The notes beneath the pieces were generated by a model. It saw nothing but the letters and a program-made list of their open reading frames with translations, was not told where the DNA came from and did no database searches. From Anaerolineae bacterium (GTDB lineage: Bacteria; Chloroflexota; Anaerolineae; Aggregatilineales; Phototrophicaceae): a stretch of 64,000 nt of DNA. The stretch lies in NCBI GenBank assembly GCA_022843385.1, contig JALHNT010000001.1, positions 276,362 to 340,361 of the forward strand, in the 5' to 3' direction. Position 1 is the stretch's first letter; the number at the start of each line of letters is the position of its first letter. Shown here one piece after another: positions 52,599 to 61,369 of the stretch. A program made the translations under genes and the position numbers.

Positions 52599-52849
52599 GT
52601 CTCATCCGCCAGCTTGAGCCGGGCTTTGGCCTTCGCCAGCGTCATCAGGTGCGACATCGCCAGCAGCTTGTCCATCTCGGCTTGTTCATCCGGCGTCAGA
52701 TGCGACTCACGGTTTTTCTCCAGCAAGTCATGGATGCGTTGATCGAGCGTGGCAGGCATGCGGTAGGCGGCGATGGCTTCCAATCCCGGCTGTGAGACGA
52801 TGAATTCAGCCAGTTCAGTGAAGATTGACTGCTGCACGTTGAGCGTCAT
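52595..52849 (-). CDS. small protein paired with HNH nuclease (antitoxin-like)
   Basis: An 84-residue, charged, mostly helical protein with LLEKNRESHLTPDEQAEMD, related to 17124-17375. ATG 52849 has AAGGAG 6 bases upstream and a TATAAT about 33 bases upstream, so the pair has its own promoter inside the RHS remnant. Function not known; see findings for the module idea. Confidence 0.72.
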   Translation of the reverse strand: MTLNVQQSIFTELAEFIVSQPGLEAIAAYRMPATLDQRIHDLLEKNRESHLTPDEQAEMDKLLAMSHLMTLAKAKARLKLADET

Positions 52850-53118
52850 ACCACTCTCCTTATAACCATACCTCTCATTATAGGCTCACGCCACACACAC
52901 TGCCCAGCCCATCCTGGCGCATCCATTCCCCGTTGTCGCTCGTATCGCTCTGCCCCTGCAGGCCGTGCGCTGACGGTCTGCTGCACCCGGCGGGCTGCGC
53001 CGTCGTACTGGTAGCTCGCCCCGCCCATCGACGGCATCCGGTTGGCGCGATCCCAGGTGTAGCCGTTTGTCCCGTCGTTGGTCAGTCTTGATTCGCCTGA
53101 TTGCATCAATAAATTCAA
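52846..53118 (-). pseudogene. RHS/YD-repeat remnant
   Basis: An ORF whose middle reads GTNGYTWDRANRMPSMGGAS then YQYDGAARRVQQTV, two YD (RHS) repeat units of the wall-associated/RHS protein type. Both sides are non-RHS sequence and the ORF is only 90 codons against well over 1000 for intact family members, so it is a fragment. It runs into the ribosome site of the next small gene. Confidence 0.8.
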
Positions 53119-53163
53119 TGAATCACAATTTTGACTGATCAGTTTCCAAATACACGATCCAGC

Positions 53164-53667
53164 TCACGGGAGCAGGTGACCCCAATACTCTTTAACATTC
53201 TCTATATAACCTTCAATCCAGATAGATGATTCGCCATCCAGAAATAACTTTATAAACTCTTCTATGGATGATTTTTGTTCTGGAGTGAAGTTGTGGATTG
53301 TGCTGCGTAAACTTGCTTTATAGGATTCATTGTATCCTATCCCGATGAGACGGCAGAAGATAGATTCCAGTACGTCATTTGCGCCATAATTGGGGCCAGG
53401 CGAAGCCTGAAGAGCCGCGATCAGAAAACCAGGCAAATAGTAACGAAAAGCCTCCTCAGTAAAAAGGACCAGGCTTTGACGATGAAAGTAAGCCTTCTCT
53501 ACTGTCACATCTTCCCAGCGCTTACCTAAAAAATCCTGCATAAGCTCATCTGCCTCGTAGTGAGTAAGATTTCTTAAGAGGTTATCATCACCGGGATAGT
53601 GAGTATCGGCAAAAGCTTGTTTAATCGCACTACTCAGCTTTTTGCGGTTGCTTTTTGTGTCTTTCAT
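53164..53667 (-). CDS. DUF6714-like protein, possible orphan RHS immunity gene
   Basis: A 167-residue soluble protein: a short helical opening (AIKQAFADTHYPG), then SLVLFTEEAFRYYLPGFLIAAL (in part FTEEAFRYYLPGFL), which matches the DUF6714 pattern, and a helical tail. Such genes often sit behind toxin genes as immunity proteins. It lies 45 bases upstream of the RHS remnant on the same strand. AT content is higher than in surrounding genes, suggesting acquisition. Confidence 0.65.
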   Translation of the reverse strand: MKDTKSNRKKLSSAIKQAFADTHYPGDDNLLRNLTHYEADELMQDFLGKRWEDVTVEKAYFHRQSLVLFTEEAFRYYLPGFLIAALQASPGPNYGANDVLESIFCRLIGIGYNESYKASLRSTIHNFTPEQKSSIEEFIKLFLDGESSIWIEGYIENVKEYWGHLLP

Positions 53668-53805
53668 ATTGCGAGTTCACTTTCTCTATCTGCAAAATTA
53701 CCCATCAACCCCCCTTTCAAACCTGTCGGGTTGTCAGCCGCGTGCGGGGCTGCGAAGCGGGGGGATCGGGGTTGCCTTTGGAGCGTTATTTCCCTGCAAT
53801 GGCCT

Positions 53806-54186
53806 TTACTCGTTTTCGGTGCCGATTGGATCAATTCCGGCAGTTTCAACCATGAGCATTACGGTCTTCTTTGGAGCTCTTGTCCGGTGCATGACACCTT
53901 TGGAAATGGTCGCTCCCTGATTCGGATTAAGCTCTATCGTTTTGTCTTCTAAATCGATGAGTAATTGACCGGTCAAAACAAAGAAGAACTCATCCTCGTT
54001 TTCATGCTTATGCCAATGGTATTCTCCTTCAACGATCCCCAGCCTGGCTACACTATCGTTGATCTTTGTCAGCGTTTGATTGAACCATTTTTCGTTGCAT
54101 GCTTCGACTATCGCAGGCACATCAATGACTTCTTGATGATCATATTTGATGTCCATTTGCTGGTTGTAGTCATACTTTTTGCTCAT
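53806..54186 (-). CDS. cupin domain protein
   Basis: A 126-residue single-domain cupin: motif 1 YHWHKHENEDEFFFVLTG (HxH, E, with the usual G(X)5HXH(X)3,4E(X)6G spacing) and motif 2 GATISKGVMHRT with the fourth metal ligand. It resembles small metal-binding cupins of unknown substrate, such as sugar isomerase-like or quercetinase-like stand-alone domains. AT-rich like its neighbour at 53164. Confidence 0.88.
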   Translation of the reverse strand: MSKKYDYNQQMDIKYDHQEVIDVPAIVEACNEKWFNQTLTKINDSVARLGIVEGEYHWHKHENEDEFFFVLTGQLLIDLEDKTIELNPNQGATISKGVMHRTRAPKKTVMLMVETAGIDPIGTENE

Positions 54187-54952
54187 TCGATCTTCTCCAT
54201 AATTTCTCTTGTCAGGATAGATTGTACAATTGACCGTCCCGCATCAGGGTGCCAGAGTTCGACTGTGGGGACTGAACGGGTCGAGGATCGTCGCGGGTAC
54301 AAGCAGGCGATAGCAGACGAACTGCACCTATAGAATCTTTCTGTGATGGCGACGATTATAACTTATACATGTCCGAAATGGGGTAATGTAAGCGGGTCCG
54401 AAACAGTCATCACTGCAAAAGGTCTCAGGGAAATTTCGATAACCCTCAGCGGCTAACAGCGAGTACAGCAAGGCTCAATTATAGGCAATGTGTAACTACT
54501 CAGGTGGTATCAATTAACTCAAAATCAACTAACAATCTCTTGATGGTGTATCCGTAACTTGAGATGTCAGCGTATATCCAGTCTTGGAACAATGATTTTG
54601 GTGTATGAATCTATAATAAAATGCCGTTTTTAATTGAGACAGTCGCTTTCACAACCTGTTACCACAATGTTTTGTGAAAAAAATAGGCTCAAGAATTGGA
54701 ACACCATTGTCTACCCTACCTGAGTAGTTACGGCAATGTTGTTTTTCTCCCCTCGCCCTGTGGGAGAGGGGCTGGGGGGTGAGGGCAAACACTAGGGTCA
54801 TTTAAGCCAAGCTGTACTAGAGCTGCGAAACCGGCCCCCGGTTCATCGGCGCTAATTCTGTTCGTCTTTTGTCAATAAATGCTTGTGCCCTCGATTGGGG
54901 TTGCGCGTTATACTTTTCGTAAATCAGCGACGCATCATCCGGGGAGCGACCC
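54187..54952. other. 766-bp intergenic region, mostly AT-rich, with one repeat
   Basis: Nothing recognisable as a gene between the cupin and the kinase. 54400-54730 is AT-rich. 54739-54820 is the second copy of the repeat at 29446. A phrase near 54275-54330 (VEDRRGYKQAIADELHL in one frame) could be the tail of a lost gene, but is too short to place. Confidence 0.5.
54739..54820. repeat. dispersed repeat (copy 2 of 29446-29532)
   Basis: TTGTTTTTCTCCCCTCGCCC ... GGGCAAACACTAGGGTCATT ... GCCAAGCTGTACTAG, near-identical to copy 1. Its first half shares the palindromic CTCCC/GGGAG core with the repeat family at 26667. Confidence 0.85.
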
Positions 54953-56650
54953 ATGTCCGACGCCACACCGGCAGCCAACCAGTTCGGCATCTACCAGGTC
55001 TACGAGAAACTTGGCACGGGCGGCATGGCAATCGTCTACCGCGCCTACAACCCGGAGAGCAAGCGCACCGTCGCCCTCAAAATTTTGCGCGCGTCGGTGA
55101 TGGAACAGCCAGGGATCATGGAGCGTTTCAAGCAGGAAGCCACCATCGCCCAGCGCCTGCGCCATGCCCATATCGTCGCTGTCTACAATCACGGTTCGGT
55201 TAAGGGACGCTACTTCCTGGAGATGCAGTATATGCCCGGCGGGACACTGGCGCAGCGCTTCGCCACCCCATCCGAAATCCACCCTCAAGAATCGATCCGG
55301 TTGCTGCGGAATGTCGCCAGCGCCCTCGATTATGCCCACAAGCAGGGCGTGGTACACCGCGATCTGAAGCTGGAGAACATCCTGCTCGATGAACGGGCCG
55401 GGGCGGCGCTCAGTGATTTCAGCATCGCCCGCCTGATGGATGGCAACCGGCTGACGGCCACTGGCTACGTTGTCGGCACGCCAATGTACATTGCGCCGGA
55501 GCAGGCGCGTGGCGAAACCGACGCCGATTTCCGCGCTGATCTGTACTCGTTTGCCGTTATTGCCTATCTGCTGGCGACTGGGCGCTTCCCCTTCATGGGC
55601 GACAACATGATGGTGGTGATGGGGCAGCATATCAGCGAACCCGTCCCGCCGCCCAGCCGCGTCAGCCCCGGACTGCCCGCCGCCCTGGATGCCGTGCTGC
55701 TCAAGGCGCTCGCCAAGAATCCTCGCGAGCGTTATACCAATGCCGATACCTTCGTCGAAGCCTTCGCCCGCGCCTATGCTGATGGCAACATGAGTACCCA
55801 GACCCGTATCGACATCCGCCGCACCAGCGAGATGAGAGCCGCTATCAAGCCGCTGAACTCGCCCAAAGCCGAGACCGCCGACAGCTTGTATGACAAAGCC
55901 GTGCTGGTGAAAGAGCAGGATCGCTTCGGTGCGATTCAATACCTGAAGAAAGCATTGGAGCTGGAGCCTTTCCACTCCAAAGCCAACCGACTGCTGCTCC
56001 AGTTAGAAGGGGCTAAACCACTCAACAAGCCGGTCAAGAATCCACCGGCTGCGCCGACCCCCAGAGTGGAGGATCTGGCTCCGCTCAAGACTGTTAAACG
56101 GCAGCGCGGTGGCGGTGGCACAGCCCTGTTATCTCTGCTCGCGCTCATTGTGGTGGCGGTGTCGGTGCTGCTGGTCATCCTCGGCACGCGCGATCCGATC
56201 CTGCTCTACACCCTGACCGGTCGCCCGCCAATCACCGCCATCGAGGGGACGCCAGTGCGTGATATTCCCGGCGTGGTGCTGACGGTGCAGCCGCACGAAA
56301 GCCGTCCGCTGGCCGTCGGCGAACAGCTTCAGGCGACCATTCCAGTGGGCATTGTCCAGGATTATCTGGCGACCCTGACTTCATCCGATGTGAGCATTCT
56401 GTTTCAGGTGAACTTCGTTTCGCAATCGGTGCGCGGTCTCACACAATACACTGCCGTGATCGATCCTTCCGGCCAGCCGGCAGGGAGGCGCTGTCAGGCG
56501 CAGGTGGCCGACAACCAGGCTGGCATTCGCTACACCTGTCGCGTTGATCAGGCCGGCACCTGGCGCTTCCGCATCTTCGGCGTGGATGGCGCAACCGTCA
56601 TCCCCGGCATCGAGGCCGGTCAATATCTGGTGTATTACGGGTTGAGTTAA
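54953..56650 (+). CDS. membrane-anchored serine/threonine protein kinase
   Basis: A 565-residue kinase of the PknB type. P-loop KLGTGGMAIVYRA, K43, HRDLKLEN (H135, D137), and GTPMYIAPEQ are all present. The metal-binding DFG is DFS (D155-F156-S157). A TPR-like stretch lies near 330-345 (AIQYLKKALELEPFHSKANR in part), a transmembrane helix at about 390-415 (LLSLLALIVVAVSVLLVIL), and the C-terminal ~145 residues are outside and resemble a ligand-binding sensor (VIDPSGQPAG). Substrate unknown. The end of the gene overlaps the convergent hydrolase by 4 bases. Confidence 0.93.
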   Translation: MSDATPAANQFGIYQVYEKLGTGGMAIVYRAYNPESKRTVALKILRASVMEQPGIMERFKQEATIAQRLRHAHIVAVYNHGSVKGRYFLEMQYMPGGTLAQRFATPSEIHPQESIRLLRNVASALDYAHKQGVVHRDLKLENILLDERAGAALSDFSIARLMDGNRLTATGYVVGTPMYIAPEQARGETDADFRADLYSFAVIAYLLATGRFPFMGDNMMVVMGQHISEPVPPPSRVSPGLPAALDAVLLKALAKNPRERYTNADTFVEAFARAYADGNMSTQTRIDIRRTSEMRAAIKPLNSPKAETADSLYDKAVLVKEQDRFGAIQYLKKALELEPFHSKANRLLLQLEGAKPLNKPVKNPPAAPTPRVEDLAPLKTVKRQRGGGGTALLSLLALIVVAVSVLLVILGTRDPILLYTLTGRPPITAIEGTPVRDIPGVVLTVQPHESRPLAVGEQLQATIPVGIVQDYLATLTSSDVSILFQVNFVSQSVRGLTQYTAVIDPSGQPAGRRCQAQVADNQAGIRYTCRVDQAGTWRFRIFGVDGATVIPGIEAGQYLVYYGLS

Positions 56651-57507
56651 CCCCTCAGAAACCCGATCATCTCACGATTGACGGTCTCGGCTTCTTCATG
56701 CTGCACCCAATGGGTGGCGTTCTCCAGATAGATCACCCGCCCGTCGTCACAGAGTTTGACGCTGTCCTCAGCCATCTCCCATTTCAGGGCGTGATCCTGC
56801 TTGCCCCACAGGATCAGCGTCGGCATCTTGACGCGCGAGTCGGGTGCCTGCTTCGGCGGCGTCTGTGCCACTGAGCGATACCAGTTCAACATGCTGGTCA
56901 GCGCCCCCGGTTGCCCCCAGGCCTGGCGATACTCGGCCAGGTCGGCATCGCTGAAGGCACCGGGCCGGCTGGACTGGCGCAGGGTACGGGCAAAGCCTTC
57001 GGTGTTGCCAAAGCCGATCAGCGCTTCCGGCAAAAACGGGATCTGGAAGAAGGCCGCGTACCAGCTTCGCAGCCGCTGCTCGTTATCCGTCGCTAGCCGT
57101 TTACGGAAGACCTTGTGATGCGGCACGTTCAGGATCACCAGCTTCTTCAGCCGTTCCGGGTACTTGCAGGCCGTCCACCACGCCACCGCTGCCCCCCAGT
57201 CATGCCCGACCAGATAGGTCTGCTGCTGACCAGCGGCCTCGATCAATCCGATCACATCCGCCGACAGGTTATCCAGGTTGTAGGCGGCGATGCCTTTGGG
57301 CTTGTCGCTCAGGTTATAGCCGCGCTGATCCGGTACCCAGACGCGGAATCCCTGCTCGGCCAGGGCATCGATCTGCCGTCGCCAGCCGTACCAGAACTCC
57401 GGGAAGCCGTGCAGCAGAATCACCAGCGGCCCATCGCTTGGCCCGGCCTGCACCACATGCAGTTGGACGCCGTTGGTCTTGATGAAGGCATGGTCATAGG
57501 GGATCAT
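56647..57507 (-). CDS. alpha/beta hydrolase, epoxide hydrolase type
   Basis: A 286-residue soluble hydrolase: oxyanion LLHGFPEFWYGWRRQ, nucleophile D103 in VGHDWGAAVAWW, acid in LILWGKQDHALKW, and base His in ENATHWVQHEE. An Asp nucleophile with a cap region is typical for epoxide hydrolases and haloalkane dehalogenases; the HGFPE motif points to epoxide hydrolase. ATG 57507 lies inside the truncated PIN gene upstream. Confidence 0.9.
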   Translation of the reverse strand: MIPYDHAFIKTNGVQLHVVQAGPSDGPLVILLHGFPEFWYGWRRQIDALAEQGFRVWVPDQRGYNLSDKPKGIAAYNLDNLSADVIGLIEAAGQQQTYLVGHDWGAAVAWWTACKYPERLKKLVILNVPHHKVFRKRLATDNEQRLRSWYAAFFQIPFLPEALIGFGNTEGFARTLRQSSRPGAFSDADLAEYRQAWGQPGALTSMLNWYRSVAQTPPKQAPDSRVKMPTLILWGKQDHALKWEMAEDSVKLCDDGRVIYLENATHWVQHEEAETVNREMIGFLRG

Positions 57508-57583
57508 GGCTCAGTATGGCTTTCTGCTCTTGCCGAAGCGAATCGATGATGATGTTGCTATCCAAAAATGCCTCAATAGTCAC
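57494..57583 (-). pseudogene. truncated PIN-domain (VapC-type) toxin
   Basis: From GTG 57583: VTIEAFLDSNIIIDSLRQEQ, the first strand of a PIN domain with its catalytic Asp (FLDSN), then it runs into the alpha/beta hydrolase start and stops after 29 codons, against about 130 for an intact toxin. The start overlaps the antitoxin stop as in live TA loci. Confidence 0.75.
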
Positions 57584-57842
57584 GTCGCTGCCGCCTTTCG
57601 CGTCGTTTGCGTCGCAGCTCGGCGATGAAGGCCACGCTGTCGGTGATGTCGGTGCGATGGGACCACGAACCGATCTCTGGCATCTGGATGATTTCATCAG
57701 CCGGCAAGCCCTTGAAGTTCAACAGGTCTGGGTCGTCCGCTTCCACTTCAAACACCTGCACCCGCACCCGTTTGTCGGGCGGGAAGCGCAGCGTGATCTC
57801 GCCGCTGAATTCTTCTTCAAACAGGAGTCGTCCGCTGGTCAT
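57573..57842 (-). CDS. antitoxin-like protein of a broken TA locus
   Basis: An 89-residue protein with FEVEADDPDLLNF and a basic helical end (ELRRKRRERRQRRDY). ATG 57842 is chosen over 57881. It overlaps the PIN fragment. I do not recognise a DNA-binding fold clearly; the pairing with PIN is the evidence for its role. Confidence 0.6.
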   Translation of the reverse strand: MTSGRLLFEEEFSGEITLRFPPDKRVRVQVFEVEADDPDLLNFKGLPADEIIQMPEIGSWSHRTDITDSVAFIAELRRKRRERRQRRDY

Positions 57843-57977
57843 GATGCGCCTGCCTTTTTTCGGCTCTGTCCGATCCAGCAATTATAACATCCTCGTCACT
57901 TCGGATGGTGGCCGAAGGTGCGACCTTCATCAACTTATCCTATAATTCAAGGAGCGCGGTTATCCCTGAGAAAACTG

Positions 57978-58688
57978 ATGTCGCCAATCGCCTATTCACT
58001 CACTGACCGTCATAACCGGACTACACTGGTGGTGATTGTGCTGGCGCTATCCACGCCGCTCATCGCAGCCGTTCTGAATGGCTACTTCGCCGCCTGGTTT
58101 GATAACAATGGTCGTGTAATGGCCGGTCTGCTGTTTTACTGGCTGTTCACCGCCATCATCTCGCTGCTCCTGATCTATAAAAAAGCGGAGCCGGCTGGCG
58201 GCACTGTCTGGAAGACTATCGGCTTGCAGCGCATCAAGCTGCGCGAGTCGCTCATTGTGTTGATTATCGGCTTCGTCACGCTGTTCCTGGTTAATCTGGC
58301 CTATGTCATCCTGGCGCGCACGATTTTCCCAACCGAAGTCCGAACATCACCGGCCCTGGCCTTGCCACTGCCGCTGGTGCTGCTGGCCTTCATCACCGGC
58401 AGCATCACGGAAGAAATCCTGTATCGCGGTTTTGCACTGGAGCGTCTCCAGCGAATGACCGGGAACTGGTGGATCTCCGGCGGAATTACTGGAGCGCTCT
58501 TCGTGTTCTTTCATGTGCCAGCGTATCCGATGGCGCACATCGTTGGCTACATTATTCCAGCCACCATCATCATCACCTTGCTCTATCGCTGGAAACGCAA
58601 TCTTTCATACTGCATCATGTTCCATCTGGTCATGAATAGCCCCATCCTGCTCGGTGCGTTAGTGATGGGACTACTCTCGTCAGCATAG
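57978..58688 (+). CDS. CPBP family intramembrane metalloprotease
   Basis: A 236-residue protein with several membrane helices and CPBP motifs EEILYRGFALERLQ, FHVPAYPMAHIVG (His) and MFHLVMNSP (HxxxN). It is a distant relative of the protease at 1802. ATG 57978 is used; a TATAAT lies at 57941-57946, and AAGGAG just after it, too far from ATG 57978 for its own ribosome site. Stop is followed directly by the repeat at 58685. Confidence 0.82.
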   Translation: MSPIAYSLTDRHNRTTLVVIVLALSTPLIAAVLNGYFAAWFDNNGRVMAGLLFYWLFTAIISLLLIYKKAEPAGGTVWKTIGLQRIKLRESLIVLIIGFVTLFLVNLAYVILARTIFPTEVRTSPALALPLPLVLLAFITGSITEEILYRGFALERLQRMTGNWWISGGITGALFVFFHVPAYPMAHIVGYIIPATIIITLLYRWKRNLSYCIMFHLVMNSPILLGALVMGLLSSA

Positions 58689-58807
58689 CCTCAGTATCTA
58701 TCTGTAAACCTCACCCCCGCCTCGCTTTGCTCGACTCCCCCTCTCCAATCCATTGGAGAGGGGGGCGGGGGGTGAGGTAAGCGAAAAAAGTTTACGGATA
58801 GCCTCAG
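58685..58807. mobile_element. palindromic element with 10-bp flanking direct repeats (MITE-like), copy B
   Basis: The repeat (58708-58778, same as 26667-26737) is nested in outer arms TATCTGTAAAC (58698-58708) and GTTTACGGATA (58790-58800), near-perfect inverse. The direct repeats ATAGCCTCAG lie at 58685-58694 and 58798-58807, as expected from a target duplication. It sits exactly between two convergent genes. No transposase gene is nearby. Confidence 0.6.
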
Positions 58808-58808
58808 C

Positions 58809-60167
58809 CTATTTCCCCGTCCGGCGCAGCAGATAGCGCTCCGAGATCAGGTCGATCTGGTCACCGTTGATGCGGAACTCCGCCGGAATCTTGACGCCAT
58901 CCATCAACTGATAGAAGCGGCGCGTCGTGCCATCCAGACTCTCCGGGATGAACATCTGGGTGTTGCTGCTGTACTTGTCTTTCTCGGTTGCCATCAGGAA
59001 ATCGCCCGCCCGCTTGACCTCCCAGCGCATGGTGTTCTTGTAGGTGGCGTAAATGCCTTCCAGCTCCTTGAGCTGCCGTTCACGCCGCACATACGAAAGC
59101 TGCTCCGGGTCTTTGCCCAGCGCCAGCGCCAAGCCATACAGGGCGAAGTTGCCGGTGGCATAACCGCTGCCGTTGGTCAGGATGGCGATGCCCAGTTGCT
59201 GCGTCGGGATGTAGAGGATTTGCGCCGTCGAAACCCCCACCGAGCCGCCGTGTCCGATCACCTGATGCCCCAGGAAATCCGACTTCATCATCAGCCCGTA
59301 GCCATAACCTTCCTCACCGAACAGCGTGTTCTCCAGCGGGCGCTGGATGCGCGGTGTGCTCATCGCCTTCACCGACTCCGCCGCCAGGATGGGCTGCCCA
59401 TTCTTCAGATACATGGTGATGTACTTCGCCAGATCGAGCGCGCTGCTCAGGATGCCGCCGGCTGCCGCGATCCCACCCCAGGGGTACTGCGACGGCACAC
59501 GCCCCTGTTCCGCCCAGTTGACATACGGCACCGCCACATCCGGGTCTTTCTCGACATCCGCCCGGTCATAAAAGCTGCGGGTCATGCCCAGCGGCTCCAG
59601 AATATGCTGGCGCACGTAATCCTCAAAGCGCTGACCGGAGAGCTTCTCGACGATCAGCCCCAGCAGCATATAACCTTCGTTCAGATAAAACCAGCGTTCG
59701 CCCGGTTTGTTCAACACCCAGCTTCCGACGTCCTGCATGAACGTCAGCACATCCTCACCGGTGGCGATGGGAAACCAGTTCGGCTCGGCACCGATGGCAT
59801 GGCCGATGACCGCCTCGGCATAGGCCAGCGCCGGGATGCCGGAGGTGTGCGACATCAGATGCCACACCCGCACCTTTTCCCCACCCGGTTGAATCGGGAA
59901 GGGCATGAACTTCTCAATCGGATCATCGACGCTCAGTTTGCCCTGTTCGGCTAACTGCATGATGGCGGCGACGGTGAAGGACTTGCTGATCGAGCCAATC
60001 GAATACAGGCTGTGCGGCGTGGCGGCCAGCCCACGCTCGGCATCGCGGTAGCCGAACCCGCGTGACCAGATGACCTCGCCCTCCTTGACGATAGCGGCGC
60101 TCAGGCCGGGCAGCTTGGTCTCGGCGATCTTCTCGTAGATGAATGTTTCCAGTTGGGTGAAGGACAT
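58809..60167 (-). CDS. beta-lactamase-fold serine hydrolase
   Basis: A 452-residue class C beta-lactamase/DD-peptidase-fold enzyme without a signal peptide. Catalytic S59-I-S-K62, Y-L-N in WFYLNEGYMLLG, and HGG in VIGHGGSVGVS are all present. The C-terminal ~100 residues form a separate beta domain (lipocalin-like, EGIYATYKNTMRWEV in part). Family members hydrolyse esters, peptides or lactams; the substrate is unknown. Start ATG 60167 with GGAAAGG upstream. Confidence 0.9.
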   Translation of the reverse strand: MSFTQLETFIYEKIAETKLPGLSAAIVKEGEVIWSRGFGYRDAERGLAATPHSLYSIGSISKSFTVAAIMQLAEQGKLSVDDPIEKFMPFPIQPGGEKVRVWHLMSHTSGIPALAYAEAVIGHAIGAEPNWFPIATGEDVLTFMQDVGSWVLNKPGERWFYLNEGYMLLGLIVEKLSGQRFEDYVRQHILEPLGMTRSFYDRADVEKDPDVAVPYVNWAEQGRVPSQYPWGGIAAAGGILSSALDLAKYITMYLKNGQPILAAESVKAMSTPRIQRPLENTLFGEEGYGYGLMMKSDFLGHQVIGHGGSVGVSTAQILYIPTQQLGIAILTNGSGYATGNFALYGLALALGKDPEQLSYVRRERQLKELEGIYATYKNTMRWEVKRAGDFLMATEKDKYSSNTQMFIPESLDGTTRRFYQLMDGVKIPAEFRINGDQIDLISERYLLRRTGK

Positions 60168-60440
60168 GGCAGCAACCTTTCCACAGGATTTAGGCGGTGC
60201 CGCCGATTGTAACGCGCTTTGCCCGCCCGGTGGTGAGCGATGGCACCATCAGCCGTCTGGAAAAGGACTTGGGCAAGGTAGAGGCTTGGTTATCTACCAA
60301 CTGCTATGCCCATGATATGCATCGATTGTATTGATGTTTTTCCGCCAAAATGGGGTATCAATTTGAGTACGAATGTCAACAGCACCCAGATTTCTGAGCT
60401 TTCGTTCAGGCGTCTAGTCATTTGAAAGAAGTGCCTATAC

Positions 60441-61184
60441 ATGACTTCGAAGTCAAAACTATGGATTTATGCAGGGGTAATCATTGCGGGTGCAATAATC
60501 GCAACGCTCCTCTTTCAACGCGATAGCGGTTATGCTGCAATTGGAATTGCGTTCATCTATAGACCTGCACTTCAAATAACACTTGTAGTCTTGCTTGTAG
60601 TACGTTTGTTCATCGTACTGAGGGAACGAAGCATCTCGGTTAGGCTATTTCTGCTCAAGTTAAGCTATCTGGTCATCCTGACTTTTGTTCTCGCTTCATC
60701 GTTTCTATTCCCGAATGAAATTATGTACTCACGCGAAATCATCTATTTCAATCTCAACTCACGCTGGTTTGAACGGCTGGTGTCCGTTGCCCCCAGTTCA
60801 TCCAACTGTTCAATCCCAGCTCAAGATGCGTGTTGGGAAAATGTGCCTCTAACAGAAGATGATCAGCGAGATAGTCATGATGTTATTGTTGCAACCTACC
60901 GTGACACATTGGCAATCATTGTTGAGGATAAGCATTCCAACCATTATTATGTAAACCTCGTTGGAGCAAGAGGATTGCCCCAATTATCTTTAGGTGGTCA
61001 CGAAATAGGATGTGACTACCAATTGAATGATGTATGGTATGTGTGTGCTGTGGCAAAACTTTATAGCTGCTTGAGAATGCAATGGCCGGGGCGTCCCAGC
61101 AAGTCCGCCGGCACCGGCCGCCGGGTGCAGCCGACCCTCGGCGTGACCTGCAAGACATCCAGCCGAGGCTGCCGCTGGTGGTGA
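60441..61184 (+). CDS. unknown membrane protein with repeat-derived tail
   Basis: A 247-codon frame. Three hydrophobic segments (residues 7-25, 36-60, 70-90) are followed by an extracytoplasmic region with cysteines (SSNCSIPAQDACWE) and ending near CDYQLNDVWYVC. The last ~35 residues (PGRPSKSAGTGRRVQPTLGV in part, then a Cys/Arg/Trp-rich end) come from a GC-rich repeat, not from the gene. So the original stop has been replaced by repeat sequence. AT-rich and without recognised homologs. Confidence 0.6.
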   Translation: MTSKSKLWIYAGVIIAGAIIATLLFQRDSGYAAIGIAFIYRPALQITLVVLLVVRLFIVLRERSISVRLFLLKLSYLVILTFVLASSFLFPNEIMYSREIIYFNLNSRWFERLVSVAPSSSNCSIPAQDACWENVPLTEDDQRDSHDVIVATYRDTLAIIVEDKHSNHYYVNLVGARGLPQLSLGGHEIGCDYQLNDVWYVCAVAKLYSCLRMQWPGRPSKSAGTGRRVQPTLGVTCKTSSRGCRWW

Positions 61185-61192
61185 GCGATGGC
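61116..61192. repeat. GC-rich repeat, copy 1 (with short shared end)
   Basis: GGCCGCCGGGTGCAGCCGAC...GGCG, repeated at 62207-62238. Its end TGGTGGTGAGCGATGGCA (61177-61192) recurs at about 60230-60244 (GTGGTGAGCGATGGCA) downstream of the serine hydrolase start. Small dispersed pieces of one family. Confidence 0.6.
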
Positions 61193-61369
61193 ATCGTTGA
61201 TTGACATCTTCCTTCAGCAATACAGGTGTTAAAATAGGACAAGTATTGAAAGTCGCCCGGATGTTGAAACAGAGGCTTCTGACGCAAGTTCTGATAGGAC
61301 TGCACAAGTTCAAGGTGTAAAGTTCTGGCTCTATCTACATCAACCTGCGCCGTTAACGGGAGCATGAAA

